Source: CAVURW01 sp963743595 (GTDB taxonomy: Bacteria; Verrucomicrobiota; Verrucomicrobiia; Methylacidiphilales; UBA1321). Taken from it: a stretch of 7,036 nucleotides of DNA. How positions within the stretch are numbered: position 1 is the first letter of the stretch; every line of letters begins with the position of its first letter. The translations under genes and the position numbers were made by a program. This document shows, in pieces, positions 6,931 to 7,036 of the stretch. The DNA lies in contig CAVURW010000258.1 of the NCBI GenBank assembly GCA_963743595.1, forward strand, positions 1-7,036, given 5' to 3'. The notes below the pieces were generated by a model that saw nothing but the letters and a program-made list of their open reading frames with translations, did no database searches and was not told where the DNA came from.

Positions 6931-7007
6931 GCGGGAGTAGCTCAGTTGGCTAGAGCATCAGCCTTCCAAGCTGAGGGTCGCGGGTTCGAATCCCGTTTCC
7001 CGCTCCA
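6931..7007 (+). tRNA. tRNA-Gly(TCC)
   Basis: A 77-nt cloverleaf with encoded CCA. Acceptor stem GCGGGAG/TTCCCGC, D arm GCTC..GAGC, anticodon stem TCAGC/GCTGA with loop CTTCCAA, anticodon TCC at 6965-6967 (reads GGA), T arm GCGGG/CCCGT. It lies 38 bases after tRNA-Tyr. The order Thr(TGT)-Tyr(GTA)-Gly(TCC) equals thrU-tyrU-glyT upstream of tufB in E. coli. Confidence 0.95.
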
Positions 7008-7036
7008 GATATTTCATTGAATACGGGCAGAAGTTT

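Noticed and set aside
6729..6953. 74-residue open frame on the plus strand
   Set aside because: It runs across the three tRNA genes. Its peptide (QVAGSSPIAS, RRFESSSLHH) is the usual spurious translation of tRNA sequence.

Overview
The window falls into two unlike halves. Positions 1 to about 6088 are GC-rich (for example 37 of 60 bases are G or C in 6001-6060). They carry a cluster of secreted glycoside hydrolases: an intact alpha-L-rhamnosidase (GH78), a minus-strand scrap of an alpha-L-fucosidase (GH29), the N-terminal part of a GH130 mannoside phosphorylase/hydrolase, and a GH2 beta-mannosidase-type gene broken by three single-base frameshifts and cut off at its 3' end. Families of this kind, each behind a signal peptide, are typical of polysaccharide-degrading bacteria such as Verrucomicrobia, Lentisphaerae, Planctomycetes, Acidobacteria or Bacteroidetes. 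No marker gene in this half settles the phylum.

From about 6089 the sequence is AT-rich (12 of 60 bases are G or C in 6541-6600). It opens inside another truncated gene, the last two repeats of a PD40/WD40-like beta-propeller protein, itself frameshifted. About 350 bp without genes follow, ending in a good sigma70-type promoter and a tRNA cluster: Thr(TGT), Tyr(GTA), Gly(TCC), each with CCA encoded. This is the tRNA order found upstream of tuf in many bacteria (thrU-tyrU-glyT-thrT-tufB in E. coli), so the next genes beyond the window are probably another tRNA and/or tuf.

Layout: 1-292 no confident gene; 293-2821 GH78 (+); 2826-3006 GH29 remnant (-); 3131-3562 GH130 N-terminal remnant (+); 3605-6088 GH2 pseudogene (+); about 6086-6089 composition breakpoint; 6089-6366 PD40 C-terminal remnant (+); 6598-6626 promoter; 6714-7007 three tRNAs (+).

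Together the GH genes would act outside the cytoplasm on fucose-, rhamnose- and mannose-containing glycans, but only GH78 looks able to make a full enzyme as sequenced. The most notable points are the sharp junction between two truncated genes of different composition, and the fact that the five best-defined frameshifts on the plus strand are all explained by one extra base. Both fit a chimeric or error-containing assembly as well as real gene decay. I do not see a convincing new biological system here.
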